A stretch of 64,000 nucleotides of DNA from Halegenticoccus tardaugens (GTDB taxonomy: Archaea; Halobacteriota; Halobacteria; Halobacteriales; Haloferacaceae), in NCBI RefSeq assembly GCF_004116405.1, contig NZ_SDIC01000002.1, forward strand, positions 558,001 to 622,000, read 5' to 3'. The notes beneath the pieces are model-generated. The model did no database searches, had not been told where the DNA came from, and saw only the letters and a list, made by a program, of their open reading frames with translations. Below, piece by piece: positions 1 to 8,367 of the stretch. Made by a program: the position numbers and the translations under genes. How positions within the stretch are numbered: the stretch's first letter is position 1; each line of letters starts with the position of its first letter.

Positions 1-281
1 AGTTTGTCGAGACGCTTCGACCGGGTGGCCGACTGGTGACTGCTGGTGCCGTCGCCGGCCCAGTCACTGAAATAGACCTTCGAACGGTGTACCTGAAGCA
101 AGTCCATATCGTTGGGTCGACCATGGGGACACGGAGTGAGTTCCAAGACCTAGTTCGCTACATCGAAGACGGGGACATCGAACCACTACTAGCTGAGACG
201 TACCCTCTCCCCGAGATTCACGAGGCACAGCGTCACTTCTGCCGAAACGACTACGCTGGGAACATCGTCGTAGAGCCGTAA
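1..281 (+). CDS. Zinc-type alcohol dehydrogenase/quinone oxidoreductase, C-terminal part
   Basis: The reading frame is open from the window edge (phase from base 3), so the gene is cut by the window and only about 92 C-terminal residues are present. The segment LRPGGRLVTAG followed by a long helix and ending in NDYAGNIVV is the usual end of the MDR (medium-chain dehydrogenase/reductase) NAD(P)-binding domain, where the GGRLVTAG strand closes the Rossmann fold. These enzymes oxidise alcohols or reduce quinones/enoyl thioesters. The substrate cannot be told from this part and the zinc ligands lie outside the window. Confidence 0.75.
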   Translation, partial: FVETLRPGGRLVTAGAVAGPVTEIDLRTVYLKQVHIVGSTMGTRSEFQDLVRYIEDGDIEPLLAETYPLPEIHEAQRHFCRNDYAGNIVVEP

Positions 282-444
282 ACGGATACTCGTACCCTAG
301 TCGACCGAGCAGCTGCATTGCATAGACTAGGCACCGGTCTCCGGTCGAGTACAATCTTGGCCGATTTTCAGCTAAGTCAAAAATAATCACATCGATCCGC
401 TCACGGCGAGTTTCACGGGGATTCGGTCAGCACCTCGGCTCGTA

Positions 445-891
445 TCAGCGGTTTGGGATTGGGACGTTGAGCACAGGCACTGACGCAGTGAGTATTACTC
501 GCTGTGTAACGCTCCCAAACAGTGCTTTTCCGGTCGGCGTCCGGCGACGGCCACCGACGACAATGTACCGGGCTGTGACCTCTTCTGCGTACGACCGGAT
601 CTCTTCTGCGGGATCGCCAACCCGGACGATGGTCTCGATATCTTTGTGGTCGTGAACAGTGCCTTCGGTAGCTATTGCTTTCATGACGATTCTCTCTCCG
701 GTGTACTTTACCTCATAATTCTCGGTGACTGCTTGTCCTTCGACCTCCTTTTCGAGGACGTTTACCAGGTCAGCGCGGCGGAGGACGTAAATCGCATGGA
801 GTGGTTCGCTGAGATCCGATGCGAGTGAAGAAGCGTGTGCTAACACCGTCGACGCTCTCTCCGAGTCGTCAACCGCGGCCACGACTGTCAT
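445..891 (-). CDS. Universal stress protein, UspA family
   Basis: A 148-residue single-domain Usp. It begins TVVAAVDDSERAS, the first strand and the conserved Asp that contacts ATP. It ends with VVGGRRRTPTGKALFGSVTQRV, the G-x2-G-x9-G-(S/T) ATP-binding loop in the form usual for haloarchaeal paralogues. Members are cytoplasmic, bind ATP and act in stress survival. The precise role is not known. It stands alone between a dehydrogenase and an EamA-type transporter. Confidence 0.88.
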   Translation of the reverse strand: MTVVAAVDDSERASTVLAHASSLASDLSEPLHAIYVLRRADLVNVLEKEVEGQAVTENYEVKYTGERIVMKAIATEGTVHDHKDIETIVRVGDPAEEIRSYAEEVTARYIVVGGRRRTPTGKALFGSVTQRVILTASVPVLNVPIPNR

Positions 892-952
892 ACAATCGTA
901 TGGGGAATCGGGACGTCAAATTTCCTCGGAAGGCGGTGTCAGTGGCCGCGAC

Positions 953-1363
953 TCACTGAGCGAGAAGAACTACCGCCCCGACCGCCAGCGCGATTCCTAC
1001 AATCTTGGTCTGACCAAGCGGCTCGTCGAGGAAGACGACCGCGAGAAGCGTGGTCCCAAGGAGATACAGCCCACTGATGCTCGTCGCGACGGCTACCGAC
1101 CCCTGACTGAGGGCAATGTAGTACGTAATCGTCCCTAACCCGAGTAAGAGACCGCCGGCGAGTGCGAGTCCGATTCCTCTGGTGGAAATAACGACTGGGC
1201 CGTCTTGCCAGAGAAGATACCCGGTCGCGGCGGTGAGTCCGGCGACGTACGTGTAGATGACGGCCTGTTCTGCTGGCAGGGTTCGTGTCGCAAGTTTGGC
1301 GAAGAATGCCCATCCAGCATACAGTGCCATCGCTGCGAACGCAAAGAGCGCTATTTTCGACAT
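953..1363 (-). CDS. EamA-family (DMT) half-transporter
   Basis: A 136-residue, very hydrophobic protein with about five predicted membrane helices (residues near 3-20, 35-52, 63-85, 90-112 and 116-135). The motif YYIALSQGSVAVATSISGLYLLGTT followed by FLDEPL is the EamA repeat. Full-size DMT exporters have two such repeats in about 300 residues. A single repeat is a known small form that works as a dimer. The substrate is unknown, and EamA members export metabolites. Start ATG lies about 170 bp from the divergent oxidoreductase gene. Confidence 0.8.
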   Translation of the reverse strand: MSKIALFAFAAMALYAGWAFFAKLATRTLPAEQAVIYTYVAGLTAATGYLLWQDGPVVISTRGIGLALAGGLLLGLGTITYYIALSQGSVAVATSISGLYLLGTTLLAVVFLDEPLGQTKIVGIALAVGAVVLLAQ

Positions 1364-1535
1364 GGTGTATGTATATCCACTACGTCACTGAGGGACACTA
1401 TAGCCTCTTTGGAACCTTCCATCGTGTCGCCGAAAACGTGCACTTTGACGGATAAACTCCCGAAAAGCAGGCGATGGATGGTACGGTGACATCCCATAGT
1501 ATTAAGACGGTCAATCATGTGTATCCATTCGTATC

Positions 1536-2783
1536 ATGAGCGGCAAGACCGTTGTCCTCGGTGGGTCAGGAGCAATGACCTCGGCCTGTGTGTACGACCT
1601 GTACCAGACAAGCGACTTCGACGAAATCGTCGTCGCGGACGCTGATGAGAAGAACTCTCGTCGGCTCGTCGAACTGATCGATGATGATCGTGTGACGTTC
1701 GAGCCTGTCGATGCAACCAGTACGGAAGACATCGTGCGCGCGCTCAACGGCGCAACGTACGTGGTAAACGGACTTCCGTACCAGTTCGAAGAGAACGTCC
1801 TCGACGCCATCGTCGAGGTTGGGGACCTCCTCGGCGTCGACCTGAACGCCTTCGACTTCGACGAAGTGCTCAGTCGATCCGACGAGTTTGCGGAGTCAGG
1901 ATGCTCGCTGTGGTTCGCTAACGGTGGTCTCGTCAGTACCATCGCGCTCGGAATGGTCGGGTGCGAAGAGTTTGAGGAAGTCGAGGACGTAAACTTCTAC
2001 TGGGGTATGTGGCGGTTGCTCACCCAGACGACGGCCGGCCTCACCGATACCGTCACCTACGAACACGATCCGAACGTCGACGAACGCGCTCGCTGGGAGG
2101 ACGGCGAAGTCATTAATGACCTGCCTCCATTTTCGCAAAAGCGGATCTTCGAGTTCCCCGAGCCGATTGGCGAGCAGGAGACATACGTCATCTCTCATCC
2201 CGAACCAATCACGTTCCCGAAGGCTCCTATCGCACAGGAAAAGAACGTCGATCGTATTATCACCCGTGGTGTCTGGCACGATGAGTGGACCGAATATGAG
2301 CGGACGCTCCATGCGATGGATGCGTTCGACGCGGACTCACTCGATATCGAGGGCGGAACAGTCGACCCACTCGAAGTTGCTCAGACGCAAGTCAAGCGTG
2401 CCGGTGACGAACGAGACGCCGAGTGGCGTTCGCCTGAGAAATTGTCGAGTGAGACGGAGTGGACCCCACAAACGGTTCTCTCGTCGGAAGTCACCGGGAC
2501 GAACGCCGGTGAAACTGGGACTGCCATCTTCCACTTCACTCAGCCGTTTCCCTTCTTTGACGGCAATGACATTTCAATGATGCGTGAGTACGGTTGTTAT
2601 GTCGGTGTCCCACTCTCGGTGACGTTACAGCTCATGGCAGACGGTGCCGTCAACAAGGACGGAATCTTCGTAACGGAGACCAGCGAGTTCGATGTTCAAC
2701 GATACTTCGAAGAGATGGAAGCACGAGGCTTCGAACTCATTGAAGAACAAACACCAACTCAGCTAACCTCCACGCCGAGGTGA
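1536..2783 (+). CDS. Saccharopine dehydrogenase-like NAD(P) oxidoreductase
   Basis: 415 residues. The N-terminus KTVVLGGSGAMTSACVYDL is a glycine-rich dinucleotide-binding loop, followed by an acidic residue at the end of strand 2 (VVADAD) and the later VVNGLPYQF stretch seen in the saccharopine dehydrogenase NADP-binding domain. The C-terminal half (YWGMWRLLTQTTAGLTDTV onward) matches the long substrate domain of this superfamily, which includes lysine 6-dehydrogenases and carboxynorspermidine synthases. The substrate is not determined. A TATA-like GTATTAAG lies about 30 bp upstream of the ATG, so the mRNA may be leaderless. It is monocistronic. Confidence 0.78.
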   Translation: MSGKTVVLGGSGAMTSACVYDLYQTSDFDEIVVADADEKNSRRLVELIDDDRVTFEPVDATSTEDIVRALNGATYVVNGLPYQFEENVLDAIVEVGDLLGVDLNAFDFDEVLSRSDEFAESGCSLWFANGGLVSTIALGMVGCEEFEEVEDVNFYWGMWRLLTQTTAGLTDTVTYEHDPNVDERARWEDGEVINDLPPFSQKRIFEFPEPIGEQETYVISHPEPITFPKAPIAQEKNVDRIITRGVWHDEWTEYERTLHAMDAFDADSLDIEGGTVDPLEVAQTQVKRAGDERDAEWRSPEKLSSETEWTPQTVLSSEVTGTNAGETGTAIFHFTQPFPFFDGNDISMMREYGCYVGVPLSVTLQLMADGAVNKDGIFVTETSEFDVQRYFEEMEARGFELIEEQTPTQLTSTPR

Positions 2784-3524
2784 GGAGATGGAAATCTACT
2801 GCAATTCCGTTTCTCTGGAATGGTGAATCATGGGTAACTGAAGGAGAAAGTGGAGTGACAAACGGTGGTGGTAGTAGCAAGTGATTCATAACAACCACAT
2901 CGATAGGAGAACCCGTTCCTCACTTACCAGCCGAAAGAAATCTTTGTCCGGATAGTCAAGCCGAACCTCTATGAAGGAAATATTCACACGAACTGCAGAT
3001 GAACTCTCTATCATGATATTCTTCTAAAGCAATGAGGCTCTCATCGCACTTAGTGCATCGCATGTAAGCCTATGCGAGGTGTTTGACTGCCTGGATATGG
3101 CTGTCTGGTGAGTGCTTCTTAATCTCTTCGTGTCCTCCCCTCCGACGAACGGTGTCGTCGACATTGACGCGTCGGGCTTCAACTAGGGTCATGTATCAAA
3201 GCACTACACGAAGAAAATCAAGAGTAGGAGGTATTCATGTGGTTAGCGTCCTGCACCTGCCCGACGAGGTTCATCACGTCCTCTCTCGCAGATGCCGCCC
3301 CTGGCTTTCCCGACAACCGGTGCGAGGAGGATGCGAATCTGTGCTTTGCAGCTGGTACCTCTATCGAACACAATCTGGTATACTAGTAGGTGGTAGTACC
3401 ACTCTCCTTTGGCTGATTCCTGCTTGACGAATAAAAGTAATTGAATAAATCTCTTCACCGCTCTCGGATTTCGCAGGATGGGTCTCTCCGTTTTCAGGAC
3501 GGAGCGTCTCATCGATGAGAATTT
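2784..3524. other. Intergenic stretch with only very small possible genes
   Basis: Between the oxidoreductase and the winged-helix gene there is no gene of ordinary size. On the minus strand there are two short consecutive reading frames (3070-3192 and 2956-3063). The rest (3200-3520) has open frames on both strands without codon bias or recognisable motifs. It is probably decayed sequence. Confidence 0.5.
2956..3063 (-). CDS. Possible 35-residue zinc-finger microprotein
   Basis: ATG at 3063 opens a 35-residue frame with two CxxC knuckles (MRCTKCDE near residues 3-6 and FICSSCEY near 22-25), spaced as in the small zinc-finger proteins that are abundant in haloarchaea. An acidic middle part separates the knuckles. 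A 40-residue frame (3070-3192) ends 6 bp upstream and could be its operon partner. The spacing of the four cysteines is the only strong evidence, and no function is proposed. Confidence 0.4.
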   Translation of the reverse strand: MRCTKCDESLIALEEYHDREFICSSCEYFLHRGSA

Positions 3525-4178
3525 GTGTGGCAAACACCTAGTGAATCCTACACTGAGAATGAGCACGAATGCGGATTTATCCCTGACCGAAAAGCAAGCG
3601 TACGACTGATTGTTGCCGAAGGCGGTCTCCTCCAAAGCCAGTTGTGGAAAGAGCTCGACGTGTCGAGCCGCACAGGCAGCCGCATTGCGACAGCTCTTGA
3701 AGAGAAAGGACTCCTCTCACGAGAACAAACGACCAAGAAGGGCCAACGGACCTACCTGCTGGAGCCGACGAACGGGCACGCGACAACGCCTTCGGAGACA
3801 GCAAGCGAATACGCAGAGGAAGAAGTCAAGGACGGTCCGGACACTGCCCTCACTGCTCGTGAAACGCGTGCGTTAGCACTCATTCGCGAGCGAGGAGGAC
3901 TCTACCAGAGTGAGTTCTGGAAGGAACTAGGGGTGAATAGTCGGACAGGAAGCCGTCTGGCGACCGGTCACGAAGCAAAGGAGTTGATTCGCCGAGAAGA
4001 AACCACGTATAATGGCCAGCGAACCTACTTGCTCCTTCCAGCGAAGAAGGAGCTTGACTTCTCGGTACTGATGGCTGGGGACATGTTCTCGCCGCTAGTC
4101 GGCACCGAGGAGATAGATCCAATCACTTCTGATGCGTTTACTCAGTGGATTTTACAACTCGCACAGGAAGAGACCTAA
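3525..4178 (+). CDS. Tandem winged-helix DNA-binding protein, likely frameshifted N-terminus
   Basis: The protein holds two copies of the same winged-helix unit. Copy one is AEGGLLQSQLWKELDVSSRTGSR followed by KKGQRTYLLEP. Copy two is ERGGLYQSEFWKELGVNSRTGSR followed by YNGQRTYLLLP. Each is a MarR-like helix-turn-helix plus wing, so it should bind a palindromic or direct-repeat operator. The ATG at 3525 gives an odd N-terminus. A better start, ATG 3559 (MSTNADLSLTEKQAYD), is in another frame and stops at a TGA exactly where copy one begins, so a one-base shift near 3600 is likely. The gene may be inactive. Confidence 0.6.
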   Translation: MWQTPSESYTENEHECGFIPDRKASVRLIVAEGGLLQSQLWKELDVSSRTGSRIATALEEKGLLSREQTTKKGQRTYLLEPTNGHATTPSETASEYAEEEVKDGPDTALTARETRALALIRERGGLYQSEFWKELGVNSRTGSRLATGHEAKELIRREETTYNGQRTYLLLPAKKELDFSVLMAGDMFSPLVGTEEIDPITSDAFTQWILQLAQEET

Positions 4179-4355
4179 CTGCTCAGCTACGAAGGGCCAG
4201 ACATCTCCCCGACTGGTGATTATCACTGAGAATCGATCAAGAGAGGCACTTGACTGAGCTACCCGACCAACGAACATTGGGTCCAAGTCGTAGGCTGATG
4301 TCACACGGTGATATGAGTGAATAACAAGTATTGTTGTCTATCTAACCTCTTTTCA

Positions 4356-4640
4356 ATGGTTGAGTTGAGTGGGTTCCAACGAGACCTCTTGGTCGTCATC
4401 GTCGGTCTCGACCAACCATCAGGCCAAGACGTCAAAGAGGAGCTTGAACAAGTGTACGATAGGGAGATCAACCACGGGCGGTTGTACCCGAAGTTAGATA
4501 CGCTCGTCCAGAAGGACTACGTCGAAAAGGGGACGCTTGACCCGCTGACAAACTCCTATGAGATCACTGAGCAGGGCCAAGACGCGATGGATGAGTGGAT
4601 TGAATGGAGTCAGAACGAGATGCCACAGCTCTCTCAGTAA
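4356..4640 (+). CDS. PadR-family winged-helix regulator
   Basis: 94 residues from the ATG at 4356, chosen because the family starts just before LSGFQRDLLVVI. The upstream GTG at 4317 would add an unrelated 13 residues. PadR features are the SGQDVKEELE helix, the signature EINHGRLYPKLDTLVQKDYVEKG recognition helix, and the wing LDPLTNSYEITEQGQ. The C-terminal dimerisation helix is very short, as in PadR subfamily 2. Close relatives occur in this window at 29050 and 51182. It is monocistronic and the target is unknown. Confidence 0.85.
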   Translation: MVELSGFQRDLLVVIVGLDQPSGQDVKEELEQVYDREINHGRLYPKLDTLVQKDYVEKGTLDPLTNSYEITEQGQDAMDEWIEWSQNEMPQLSQ

Positions 4641-5232
4641 AACCCTCAACTATCTGATTCTGCGTTCCGTGAATGCGGGGGATTGAATCTCTTTATACGA
4701 GTGACCAGCAAGATGGTAAACGTCTGGGTCGAATAGTAACTGAAATCGAGGATTCTTCCGCTACTTGGATTCCGTTGTCGACCTCCTAATATGCGGACTC
4801 AGCGTTTCATCGAGTAGAAATCTAATTCGCTAAAACTGAAGCGAGGTGCCTACTTTGCCGTTGGGAGGTGGTCTTATCGAGCCCGGAGCTCGAGCCAGCC
4901 AGCGCCAATCGCAAGCGCAACAACTCCGAACCAGACCAGAAGTAGCCGGTGAAGAGAGTTGTGGATTCCCGACGACCACTACGTAGCCAGTGAGTGTGAG
5001 TGGGGCGACGAGAGCACCGACCACGGCTGCACGCCGAGATATACTCGTTTAGATGATGATCCATCCTAAATATCTAGGCACCAATACGCTACGAGAGCCC
5101 CCAGAGGACATCTCCTACCTTCTCGGATGGACTACCGAGTCAAGTGCTCTCCGGAAGGAGCAGCGCTTCGGCTTCTAGCCTCGAGTGGATTCGAGACAAA
5201 GCATTTACCGAAAGCGCGATAGGTGGGGGTAG
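4641..5232. other. Intergenic stretch holding a decayed membrane-protein gene
   Basis: Apart from the frameshifted remnant on the minus strand (4874 to about 5030) no gene is seen. The stretch 5065-5230 upstream of the next membrane protein contains no clear promoter or repeat. Confidence 0.5.
4874..5030 (-). pseudogene. Frameshifted small membrane protein
   Basis: On the minus strand the frame that reads AAVVGALVAPLTLTGYVVVVG turns, without a stop, into nonsense. The neighbouring frame continues as GIHNSLHRLLLVWFGVVAL then AIGAGWLELRAR and a stop at 4874. Joined, they give two hydrophobic helices connected by a short polar loop, a coherent small membrane protein. A single-base indel near 4965-4975 explains it. 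No start codon is in frame upstream (a TAA lies near 5055), so the front is also damaged. The family is not identified. Confidence 0.4.
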
Positions 5233-5670
5233 ATGTCGTTCACGTCCACGTGGTGTCGAAATCTCTGCGTTGGGAAGAACAGAAAGCTCCTCGGCGCGGC
5301 ACTGATCGGAGCTCTTGGAGGGCTGATCGTGACGTCTAATCCGATCATTGCGTATGATCTACCACTGTTTGGCCTTGTTCTCGCGCTGGCTTTTGGCGGT
5401 GCTGTTTTCTTTTCGTATTCAGGGGGCGGCCTCCTCGAAGCAGTCACTCTCTTGTTTGGCCCAGCAGTTGGGTTCTATGCGTACAATTGTTCTGGGGGAT
5501 GGGGCGGTGACGTGTATCTCCTTCCGTTCCCGGAACTGCTTTTTATATGTCCTGTCGCCTATGCTCCCCCACCAGCGCTTGATATCGTCGCAAGTATCTC
5601 CATTGGAATCGCACTCCCACTCGGTGCTGTAGCGGTTGGTTGTGGACGGTACCTCCAGAAACGACACTAG
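5233..5670 (+). CDS. Hypothetical membrane protein, four helices
   Basis: 145 residues from the ATG at 5233. After a polar N-terminus (KNRKLLG) there are four hydrophobic segments (near residues 20-42, 48-66, 67-84 and 112-138) with glycine-rich GALGGLIV and FGGAVFFSY stretches. A Cys/Trp/Gly-rich loop (YNCSGGWGGDVY) lies between helices 3 and 4. This looks like a polytopic protein of unknown function. No homologous family is recognised. It is a single gene with no obvious partner. Confidence 0.5.
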   Translation: MSFTSTWCRNLCVGKNRKLLGAALIGALGGLIVTSNPIIAYDLPLFGLVLALAFGGAVFFSYSGGGLLEAVTLLFGPAVGFYAYNCSGGWGGDVYLLPFPELLFICPVAYAPPPALDIVASISIGIALPLGAVAVGCGRYLQKRH

Positions 5671-5922
5671 GGGTGCAGAGGTAAGTCCTATCCTTTGGAG
5701 CTGCGATATAACAGTCAGAAGCCCCGCTTGCGGTTCATTTCAGCTTGATCAGCCCATTACGTTTGGACTCCCTATGGTGGATTTCGGAAACCATTTCGGA
5801 AACCGACAGAAAGTGCAAAAAATCGCCTGACTGGGCGACGAAGTCCCATCGCCGAGACGGATTTCGGAAGCATTGGAACTGACACGCTGAGGCTTATTCC
5901 ACACTCCGTTGTGGTCTCGACC

Positions 5923-6618
5923 ATGCAATCGACGACTGATCCCCCGCCAATCCCCGAATTACCGGCACTTGAACCCGGTCTCCAACTCCTCGAAACCCCA
6001 GAACAGCTACTTGGACCGCTACACGCACTCGTCGTCGATCATGTCTCACTCAACAGCGGGCCGGCCTATTGGGTGGACACCCATGGCCACGCCCGAACCA
6101 ATCCGCTCGCCCAACTCGCTCTTGATCGCCGTGTGCGTGAGCGGATTCAGGTCGCGCGCGCCTTTACACCGTTCCAACACACTGCCCTCGTAGAGACCCT
6201 TACCGCAACGGTCGATTCCAACACGTCGCTCCTCGTTCTGCCGGCGTTGGATGGCATATATCGGCACGATTCACTGCGAGCCACCGAGGGAACAGAGATG
6301 CTTGTGCGTGCGCTCGCCATGCTCGCTGGCGTTGCTCGCAAGTATGATCTTCCGATACTCGTCACTCGGAGTCAAAAAGACGAATTTTCAGAGCCGATCA
6401 AGACAGCAGCCACGGAGATCATCGAATGCGAACAAACGCAATTTGGCCCACGGTTCGTCGCGGACTCGTTCGAAACGCTCGTCTATCCGGTTGGTGGCGG
6501 CCACCTCCAGACGACGCTTGCATTCTGGGAGCGCATCCTCCAAGCGAGACAGCCGTTGTACGAAACGGCGCAGACTGGACCGCAGACGCCGGGAGTGATC
6601 GCGAATGGGTCGAACTAA
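5923..6618 (+). CDS. RecA/RadA-fold protein without Walker A
   Basis: 231 residues from the ATG at 5923 (an upstream GTG at 5911 is possible). The segments ALVVDHVSLNSGPAYWVDT, RVARAFTPFQHTALV and SLLVLPALDGIYRHD follow the core strands of the RecA fold. LPALDGIYR takes the place of Walker B and LPILVTRS is the next strand. No GxxxxGK[ST] loop is present, so it is probably not a normal ATPase. Such degenerate RecA-like proteins are common on haloarchaeal plasmids. The following gene starts 14 bp before this one stops, so the two are co-translated. The role is unknown, possibly DNA transactions of the element. Confidence 0.6.
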   Translation: MQSTTDPPPIPELPALEPGLQLLETPEQLLGPLHALVVDHVSLNSGPAYWVDTHGHARTNPLAQLALDRRVRERIQVARAFTPFQHTALVETLTATVDSNTSLLVLPALDGIYRHDSLRATEGTEMLVRALAMLAGVARKYDLPILVTRSQKDEFSEPIKTAATEIIECEQTQFGPRFVADSFETLVYPVGGGHLQTTLAFWERILQARQPLYETAQTGPQTPGVIANGSN

Positions 6619-7087
6619 CCCGACGTACCGGGATACCATTCGCTCCCTTGAACACGAGTGGGCAGCATATCGACGCGGACTCCGTCGCGAAGACCAACAG
6701 CGATTCGACCAGTTATTCGAGCACATCCGGGCACACGCAGACGCCAGTGGCTATCTGAACCACACGAATCCGTTCTATCCAGCGATGATGTCGATCGGCT
6801 CCTTCCCGGAGTTGTCGGCGCCTTCCTCGACGATGTTTACGTGCGTGCTGAATGCGCTGGCGTACTGGCGTGGGTCGAGCGCCCACGCGGCTTGTTGCTG
6901 TTGGGTCGGTGCGTCGGTGTCTCCCGGTGAGGGACCGGCGAGACTGCCACCGCCCCCGCTGCCGGTACACCCGGCGAGGGAGAGTGTCGCGGCGGCACCG
7001 AGGCCGCGAAGGACGGTCCGGCGGCTCGGCGTGCGTGCGTGGTCGGTCATGGCTCGTTCTGCGGAAATGTGGTGTTTGGTTCGCTGA
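6605..7087 (+). pseudogene. Small conserved haloarchaeal protein fused to foreign sequence
   Basis: The first 60 or so residues (MGRTNPTYRDTIRSLEHEW, then RGLRREDQQRFDQLFEH and ADASGYLNHTNPFYPAMMS) look like the conserved haloarchaeal protein that often follows the RecA-like gene. From about 6790 the frame runs antisense through a lipoprotein gene and gives an unlikely Pro/Arg/Cys-rich tail to 7087. The natural C-terminus has therefore been replaced by recombination. The front part may still be translated, since it overlaps the upstream gene by 14 bp. Confidence 0.5.
6775..7050 (-). CDS. Tat-exported lipoprotein, probably 3'-truncated
   Basis: The N-terminus SRRTVLRGLGAAATLSLAGC is a haloarchaeal Tat signal with a lipobox (LAGC), followed by a Gly/Ser linker. 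The protein would be exported folded and lipid-anchored outside the membrane. Only about 55 mature residues remain (to DIIAG) and the stop lies within 15 bp of the point where the opposite-strand gene loses its natural end, so the 3' end seems to have been cut by the same junction. It is the first gene of the leftward set next to the secretion module. No fold is recognised. Confidence 0.6.
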   Translation of the reverse strand: MTDHARTPSRRTVLRGLGAAATLSLAGCTGSGGGGSLAGPSPGDTDAPTQQQQAAWALDPRQYASAFSTHVNIVEEGADNSGKEPIDIIAG

Positions 7088-7101
7088 CGGTACCGGGGGG
7101 A

Positions 7102-7344
7102 TTAGTAGGCGATCGCGACGCCGGCGCCCCAGAGGGCGATTCCGGCGCCGAGGACGTCCATGAGAAACCCTCGAACCCCGCCGTTGTTCTGTGCGGTTCG
7201 GGTGAGCAGGATCGCGCCGCCGAGGAGCAAAAACGGCGTGGCGTACCAATCGCCGTCGCCAATCACGAGGATCCCCGCGACGATGGCCACGACACCGAAT
7301 ATCTGCGAGAGCCGCGCGTTCGTTCGGCGGAAGTAGACAGCCAT
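7102..7344 (-). CDS. Small membrane protein of the conjugation module
   Basis: 80 residues from the ATG at 7344. The longer upstream frame is Arg/Thr-rich and unlikely. There are two or three hydrophobic segments: IFGVVAIVAGILVIG, FLLLGGAILL and a C-terminal VLGAGIALWGAGVAIAY. It lies between the lipoprotein and the coiled-coil protein on the minus strand with gaps of under 55 bp, suggesting one operon. Small double-helix proteins are typical in archaeal conjugation clusters, but no specific homology is claimed. Confidence 0.6.
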   Translation of the reverse strand: MAVYFRRTNARLSQIFGVVAIVAGILVIGDGDWYATPFLLLGGAILLTRTAQNNGGVRGFLMDVLGAGIALWGAGVAIAY

Positions 7345-7348
7345 CGGT

Positions 7349-7738
7349 CTACCCGTCCTCTTCGCCGATATCGCCGCTCCCGCGGTCGGCTTCACTGTCG
7401 GCGGCCGGGTCTGGTTCGGCGATCTCCTCCGGCTCGACGTCTGGTTCCTCGCCTTCGTCTTCACCTTCGCGCTGCTCAACGGCCGCGAGTCGGCGTTTGA
7501 TCTCCTCGATTTCGTCCTCGACGTGATCGAGTCGCTCCTCGAGTGGCTCTTCGCAGACGGCGCGCTGAAGCTCCCCGGCTAACTCCGGTTGATGCTTGCG
7601 AAGGAGCCGCGCGTCTTCTCTCATGATCTGGATCTTTTGCTCAATCCGAGACATGAGCGTTGACCGTGTGGTCCGATTCACGTCGTCTTTCTCTTCTACA
7701 ACGTCGCGCTCGCGGTCCGTGAGGAGTGCACGCGGCAT
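7349..7738 (-). CDS. Acidic coiled-coil protein with RALLTDRER motif
   Basis: 129 residues from the ATG at 7738 (MPRALLTDRERDVVEEKDD). The N-terminal 55 residues resemble the domain in the gene at 50738 (RALLTDTERAILSGEK). Then follows a short helix region with DHVEDEIEEIKRRLAAVEQRE, a coiled coil, and a strongly acidic disordered tail of about 45 residues. The stop is 4 bp before the start region of the next gene in the leftward operon. It is probably a regulatory or scaffold protein of the element. The function is not established. Confidence 0.65.
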   Translation of the reverse strand: MPRALLTDRERDVVEEKDDVNRTTRSTLMSRIEQKIQIMREDARLLRKHQPELAGELQRAVCEEPLEERLDHVEDEIEEIKRRLAAVEQREGEDEGEEPDVEPEEIAEPDPAADSEADRGSGDIGEEDG

Positions 7739-7862
7739 GTTTCGTACCTTGGGTGCCGTATACATATTTGATTTGATGGGCCCCTTGTATACAAGTTTAT
7801 TGCTCAACAACTTTACGACTCTTACCGCAACGTATTTGTATACAGTAGTCGCACAGAAATGT

Positions 7863-8336
7863 ATGCCACAATCAACAACAAATGTCGTGGAAGAAACGGC
7901 GGAGCGGCTATACGCGCCCCTTTCGGGGGTGATCGCGGCTGTCGGGTGTCACCGCGCACCGGCCGTGACGATCGCTGTCCTCGCAACGATGTTGTCTACA
8001 TTCGTCGGGACAGCGGCGGCGACCTCGGTGGCCGGGAGTGCGGTGCTGTTGCAGGCGGGAGGGGACTTTTGCGACACCGGCGCCGGCCAGCTCATGTCGT
8101 CCTCCATCGGGATCATCATGGGAATCACGGTCGTGCTGCTGCTCGCCGGAATCCTCGTCGGCATGGCGCTCGAGGCGCTCCCGCTGACCGGAAGGATCGC
8201 CGCGATCGCGCACCGGATTGTCGGCGGCGTGTTCGTCGCGCTGTTCTTCGGTGTGATCGCGCTATCGTTCCTCCAGTTCGCGCTTGGATTCTCGGTGATT
8301 GATCCGAGCATGGCGTGCACGCCGGTGACGAACTAA
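7863..8336 (+). CDS. Small multi-helix membrane protein upstream of the VirB6-like gene
   Basis: 157 residues from the ATG at 7863, chosen because the frame upstream is antisense to the coiled-coil gene. Three to four hydrophobic helices: PAVTIAVLATMLSTFVGTAA, SIGIIMGITVVLLLAGILVG and IVGGVFVALFFGVIALSFL. Two cysteines (residues near 59 and 155) face the same side as extracytoplasmic loops. It heads the rightward operon of the secretion module, 31 bp before the next gene. Its size, glycine content and position resemble VirB2/TrbC-type pilin or pore subunits, but that is inference only. Confidence 0.55.
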   Translation: MPQSTTNVVEETAERLYAPLSGVIAAVGCHRAPAVTIAVLATMLSTFVGTAAATSVAGSAVLLQAGGDFCDTGAGQLMSSSIGIIMGITVVLLLAGILVGMALEALPLTGRIAAIAHRIVGGVFVALFFGVIALSFLQFALGFSVIDPSMACTPVTN

Positions 8337-8367
8337 CCCCGCCGGAGCCTCGCACCGGCATTCACCC

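Noticed and set aside
3243-3635. Minus-strand frame of 130 residues
   Set aside because: Basic and aromatic composition unlike haloarchaeal proteins, no motif, and it overlaps the start of the winged-helix gene.
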